A DNA stretch of 23,832 bases from Candidatus Sediminicultor sextus (GTDB taxonomy: Bacteria; Atribacterota; Phoenicimicrobiia; Phoenicimicrobiales; Phoenicimicrobiaceae): contig JADBKX010000055.1 of assembly GCA_014894735.1 (NCBI GenBank), forward strand, positions 1 to 23,832, in the 5' to 3' direction. Under the pieces are notes generated by a model. That model was not told where the DNA came from, searched no databases, and saw only the letters and a program-made list of their open reading frames with translations. Shown one piece after another: positions 21,341 through 23,832 of this stretch. Within the stretch, counting starts at the first letter, position 1; each line of letters opens with the position of its first letter. The position numbers and the translations under genes are program-made.

Positions 21341-22975
21341 ATGAAAAGAAAATTATTTGTAGTTTTGTTGTTAACATTAGGATTATTATTTAGTATAGTT
21401 GGAGCAGTTTCCGCAAGTGGCACTCTGGTATTCGGTAGCAGTGGTGATGTCTCGGGATTAGACCCTGCAGACGTAACCGATGGAGAATCAATCCAGAGGA
21501 TGGATAACATTTTTGAGGGATTAGTGGAATTTGAATCAGGTTCTACATTGATAAAACCTTGCTTGGCTACCTCCTGGGAGGCATCTGCAGATGGGACAGA
21601 GATTGTTTTCCACTTAAGAGAAGGGGTTAAATTCCATGATGGCACAGACTTTAATGCCGATGCAGTAGTCTTTTCTTTTGCCCGCCAGTACGATACCGCC
21701 CATCCTTACAATCAATATGGTGAGTGGCCCTATTGGGGATATATGTACTATGATGTAGATAGAATGGAGAAGATTGATGACTTTACGGTAAAACTTGTTT
21801 TAAAAAGACCGAATGCCTCTATTATGACCAGTTTAGCCATGTTCACGGTTTGTATTGTAAGCCCGACCAATGCCGAAAAATATAAAGAAGATGCCTTTAA
21901 AAATCCCTGCGGAACCGGTCCTTTTAAATTTGTCGAATGGGTAAAAGATGACCATATCACCTTAGAAGCAAATGAAAACTATTGGCGGGAAAGGGCTAGT
22001 TTGGATAAATTAATCTTCAAAGTTATTCCTGACCCTTCAGCTCGGCTTATGGCTTTAGAAGTAGGTGAAGTGCAGGGGATAGAATATCCCAATCCAGCTG
22101 ACTTAGACAGAATAAAGGCTAATAAAGATTTGAAACTTTTAACCGAACCAGGAATGAATGTCGGATTTATGGCCATGAATACCGGATACGGATATATTGA
22201 TGCTAATAAAAACGGTGTACGTGATATAGCAGATGAACCTCTGGTTAAAACTCCGGGATATTTTGAACCCCTTACTAAAAAGGAAGTGAGACAGGCAATT
22301 AATATGGCTATTGATAAGAAATCAATAATAGATAATCTTTATATGGGAACAGCATCTGTGGCTAAGAATGGAATGCCTCCCTTTATGCTAGGGTACAATG
22401 ATGATATAGTAGATTATCCCTATGATCCTGCGAGAGCTAAAGAGTTGTTAGCTAAAGCCGGCTACCCGGATGGTTTTGAAGTGACTCTATATGTCATGCC
22501 GGTATCCCGGCCGTATATGTTCGATCCTCCCAAGGTTGGGGAAGCGATTCAGAGCTATTTAGCGGCAGTGGGTATCACTGTAAAATTCTATCAGGTTGAT
22601 TGGGGAACCTATCTACAGGAAACCATGGAAGGAAATCACCAAATGTGCCTTTTAGGGTGGACCGGTGATAACGGAGACCCGGATAATTTTATGAATGTAT
22701 TATACGGAGCGAATGCCTGTTCTATTGGTACTGCTGGAAATTATGCCTTCTATACGAATAATACTAACCAGGAATTGCTTTCCGCAGCTTTAGCCACTTA
22801 TGATGAAGAAAAGAGAGCAGCATATTATAAGAAGGCTCAGGAAATGATTCACGAAGACGCCGGCTGGGTTTATCTGGCTCATTCAAATCAAAATATGGTC
22901 TTTAAATCAAATGTACATGGTTTTGTACTTAATCCCACTAGTAGATATTTTTTCTACCCGGTAGCGATAGAATAG
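21341..22975 (+). CDS. Oligopeptide-type ABC solute-binding protein (family 5)
   Basis: The 544-residue periplasmic protein belongs to the family-5 solute-binding proteins (DppA/OppA/AppA). The signal peptide is residues 1-25 (ending VSASG) with no lipobox Cys. Family blocks are clear: SSGDVSGLDPADVTDG, the LREGVKFHDGTDFNADAVVFSF segment, CGTGPFKFVEW, and FEPLTKKEVRQAINMAIDKK. The C-terminal lobe contains GWTGDNGDPDNFMNVLYG. Family 5 proteins bind peptides but also nickel, heme, opines or oligosaccharides, so the ligand is uncertain. Residues 287-299 (DANKNGVRDIADE) fit the 12-residue EF-hand-like calcium loop and sit in an insertion before the conserved FEPLTKKEVR helix. The permease gene follows after two strong hairpins. 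Translation starts after a good GAAAGGAG. Confidence 0.9.
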   Translation: MKRKLFVVLLLTLGLLFSIVGAVSASGTLVFGSSGDVSGLDPADVTDGESIQRMDNIFEGLVEFESGSTLIKPCLATSWEASADGTEIVFHLREGVKFHDGTDFNADAVVFSFARQYDTAHPYNQYGEWPYWGYMYYDVDRMEKIDDFTVKLVLKRPNASIMTSLAMFTVCIVSPTNAEKYKEDAFKNPCGTGPFKFVEWVKDDHITLEANENYWRERASLDKLIFKVIPDPSARLMALEVGEVQGIEYPNPADLDRIKANKDLKLLTEPGMNVGFMAMNTGYGYIDANKNGVRDIADEPLVKTPGYFEPLTKKEVRQAINMAIDKKSIIDNLYMGTASVAKNGMPPFMLGYNDDIVDYPYDPARAKELLAKAGYPDGFEVTLYVMPVSRPYMFDPPKVGEAIQSYLAAVGITVKFYQVDWGTYLQETMEGNHQMCLLGWTGDNGDPDNFMNVLYGANACSIGTAGNYAFYTNNTNQELLSAALATYDEEKRAAYYKKAQEMIHEDAGWVYLAHSNQNMVFKSNVHGFVLNPTSRYFFYPVAIE

Positions 22976-23006
22976 AAAAAATTCTCTTAGTTTGAATTTT
23001 CCTAAA

Positions 23007-23037
23007 GGGGAAGGGGCAACTTAGTTGCCCCTTCCCC
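23007..23037 (+). other. 14-bp perfect GC-rich hairpin after peptide-binding-protein gene
   Basis: Arms 23007-23020 and 23024-23037 are perfectly complementary over 14 bases with a TTA loop, and are strongly GC-rich against the AT-rich background. No T-run follows directly. It probably protects the 3' end of the binding-protein message, together with the terminator just behind it. It could also be a repetitive palindrome. Confidence 0.6.
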
Positions 23038-23052
23038 GAGTGAAATAAAAAG

Positions 23053-23076
23053 GTGCCCATAAGGGCACTTTTTTTT
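23053..23076 (+). terminator. Intrinsic terminator
   Basis: GTGCCC (23053-23058), loop ATAA, GGGCAC (23063-23068) and eight T (23069-23076) form a classic rho-independent terminator. It should separate the binding-protein gene from the permease gene or let only part of the transcript through. Confidence 0.85.
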
Positions 23077-23080
23077 CTTA

Positions 23081-23108
23081 TTGCATTTTAATAGTTAAAA
23101 AGTATAAT
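23081..23108 (+). promoter_or_regulatory. Possible promoter of the permease gene
   Basis: TTGCAT (23081-23086) and a perfect TATAAT (23103-23108) are 16 bases apart. The -35 matches only its first three bases. It lies directly after the terminator and about 39 bases before the permease ATG, so the permeases may have their own transcript. Confidence 0.45.
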
Positions 23109-23146
23109 AGTATAAGTATAATTAAAAAAAGATTAGGAATAAGTAG

Positions 23147-23832
23147 ATGAAGTGGTATATTACCAAAAGATTATTCATGTTGATCCCAGTACTAATAGGC
23201 GTATCTATTCTCGCCTTTTCTTTGATTCGTTTAGCCCCCGGTGATCCGGCAGTAACCATAGCCGGACAACATGCCTCTCCCCAGGTTATCAGTGCTATCA
23301 GAGAAAAATACGGGTTAAATAAACCCCTCACTACTCAATATTGGATCTGGCTGAAACAGGTTTTACATGGGGATTTGGGACGTTCTATCGTGTCTAATGA
23401 ATTCGTAGCCAAAGAAATATTGGAAAGATTTCCTAATACCATCGAACTGACAATATTATCCATGTTTTTTGCGATAATTGTAGGATGTATTGCCGGGATT
23501 ATCTCAGCTTCGAGGCAGTATTCGATTTTTGATTATAGTATTATGGGGCTTGCCCTTTTTGGTGTATCAATGCCCGTTTTCTGGTTGGGAATTATGTTAA
23601 TGATGATTTTTGGTGTTTGGTTGAGATGGCTTCCTATCAGTGGGCGCATAAGTATGATGATTTCTTTCCAACGAATTACCGGTTTTTACCTGCTGGATAG
23701 CCTCATTACCGGCAATTTCGCAGCTTTTATAAGTTCACTTCGTTATTTAATTTTACCTTCCATTGCTCTATCTACTATTCCGATGGCTACCATTGCCCGG
23801 GTAACCAGGTCGAGTATGTTAGAAGTATTAAG
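23147..23832 (+). CDS. Peptide-type ABC transporter permease (DppB-like), partial
   Basis: The gene opens with ATG after TAGGAAT and stays open to the right edge (228 complete codons), so its 3' end lies outside the window. The product is a DppB/OppB/GsiC-type inner-membrane permease. The first helix is about residues 9-27, followed by the family motif RLAPGDPA, the conserved REKYGLNKPLTTQYWIWL segment and LHGDLGRSI. Further helices occur at about 103-125 and 130-165. The final visible part (LPSIALSTIPMATIARVTRSSMLEVL) is the start of the cytoplasmic EAA-like loop that contacts the ATPase. It forms one transporter with the binding protein upstream. A second permease (DppC-like) and two ATPases are expected further right. 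Confidence 0.9.
   Translation, partial: MKWYITKRLFMLIPVLIGVSILAFSLIRLAPGDPAVTIAGQHASPQVISAIREKYGLNKPLTTQYWIWLKQVLHGDLGRSIVSNEFVAKEILERFPNTIELTILSMFFAIIVGCIAGIISASRQYSIFDYSIMGLALFGVSMPVFWLGIMLMMIFGVWLRWLPISGRISMMISFQRITGFYLLDSLITGNFAAFISSLRYLILPSIALSTIPMATIARVTRSSMLEVL

Overview
The window is an AT-rich, gene-dense stretch of bacterial chromosome with 17 clear protein genes plus one edge-truncated gene, one probable pseudogene and one weak edge fragment. There are no rRNA or tRNA genes, CRISPR arrays or transposases. The gene set (oxygen-sensitive glycyl radical enzyme with its radical SAM activase, sugar and peptide ABC transporters, c-di-GMP phosphodiesterase, wall hydrolases) suggests an anaerobic, sugar-fermenting heterotroph. 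Both ABC solute-binding proteins have signal-peptidase-I type leaders with no lipobox cysteine, which fits free periplasmic proteins in a two-membrane cell. Three promoter-like sites instead resemble the Bacillus sigma-H class. An Atribacterota-like or deep Firmicutes-related anaerobe would fit, but this is inference.

Region 1 (about 1-11410) is a carbohydrate island. After a small unknown membrane gene come a fucose/arabinose-isomerase-family enzyme and a class I mannose-6-phosphate isomerase homologue. A Thermus-glucose/mannose-type sugar ABC importer follows (binding protein and two permeases, no ATPase). Then come a xylulokinase-type FGGY kinase one base from a glycyl radical enzyme, and the radical SAM activase on the opposite strand, overlapping the enzyme tail to tail by four bases. 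The genes read as uptake, isomerisation, radical cleavage or dehydration, and phosphorylation of a sugar or sugar alcohol. The glycyl radical enzyme is not pyruvate formate-lyase (single active-site Cys) and has an unusual glycyl loop. It is the best candidate for an undescribed activity.

Region 2 (about 11410-14080) starts with a 363-base divergent intergenic region holding a sigma-H-like promoter and a possible structured RNA. It continues with an HD-domain hydrolase, a histidine phosphatase and a cation diffusion facilitator in a tight same-strand series.

Region 3 (about 14080-21200) is mostly about the cell envelope: a PBP4-type D,D-carboxypeptidase, an HD-GYP protein, a TPR-lytic transglycosylase, a zinc-ribbon protein, an excisionase-type HTH gene broken by one in-frame TGA, and a LysM/M23 endopeptidase carrying a recent internal duplication.

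Region 4 (21200 to the right edge) is the start of an oligopeptide-type ABC importer: a family-5 binding protein, two strong hairpins, and the first permease, which runs off the window.

Regulatory sequence is unusually readable. Both binding-protein genes carry an extra GAAAGGAGG in the leader, the sugar binding protein is followed by a 14-bp perfect hairpin, and the zinc-ribbon gene has a hairpin between its Shine-Dalgarno sequence and its start codon.
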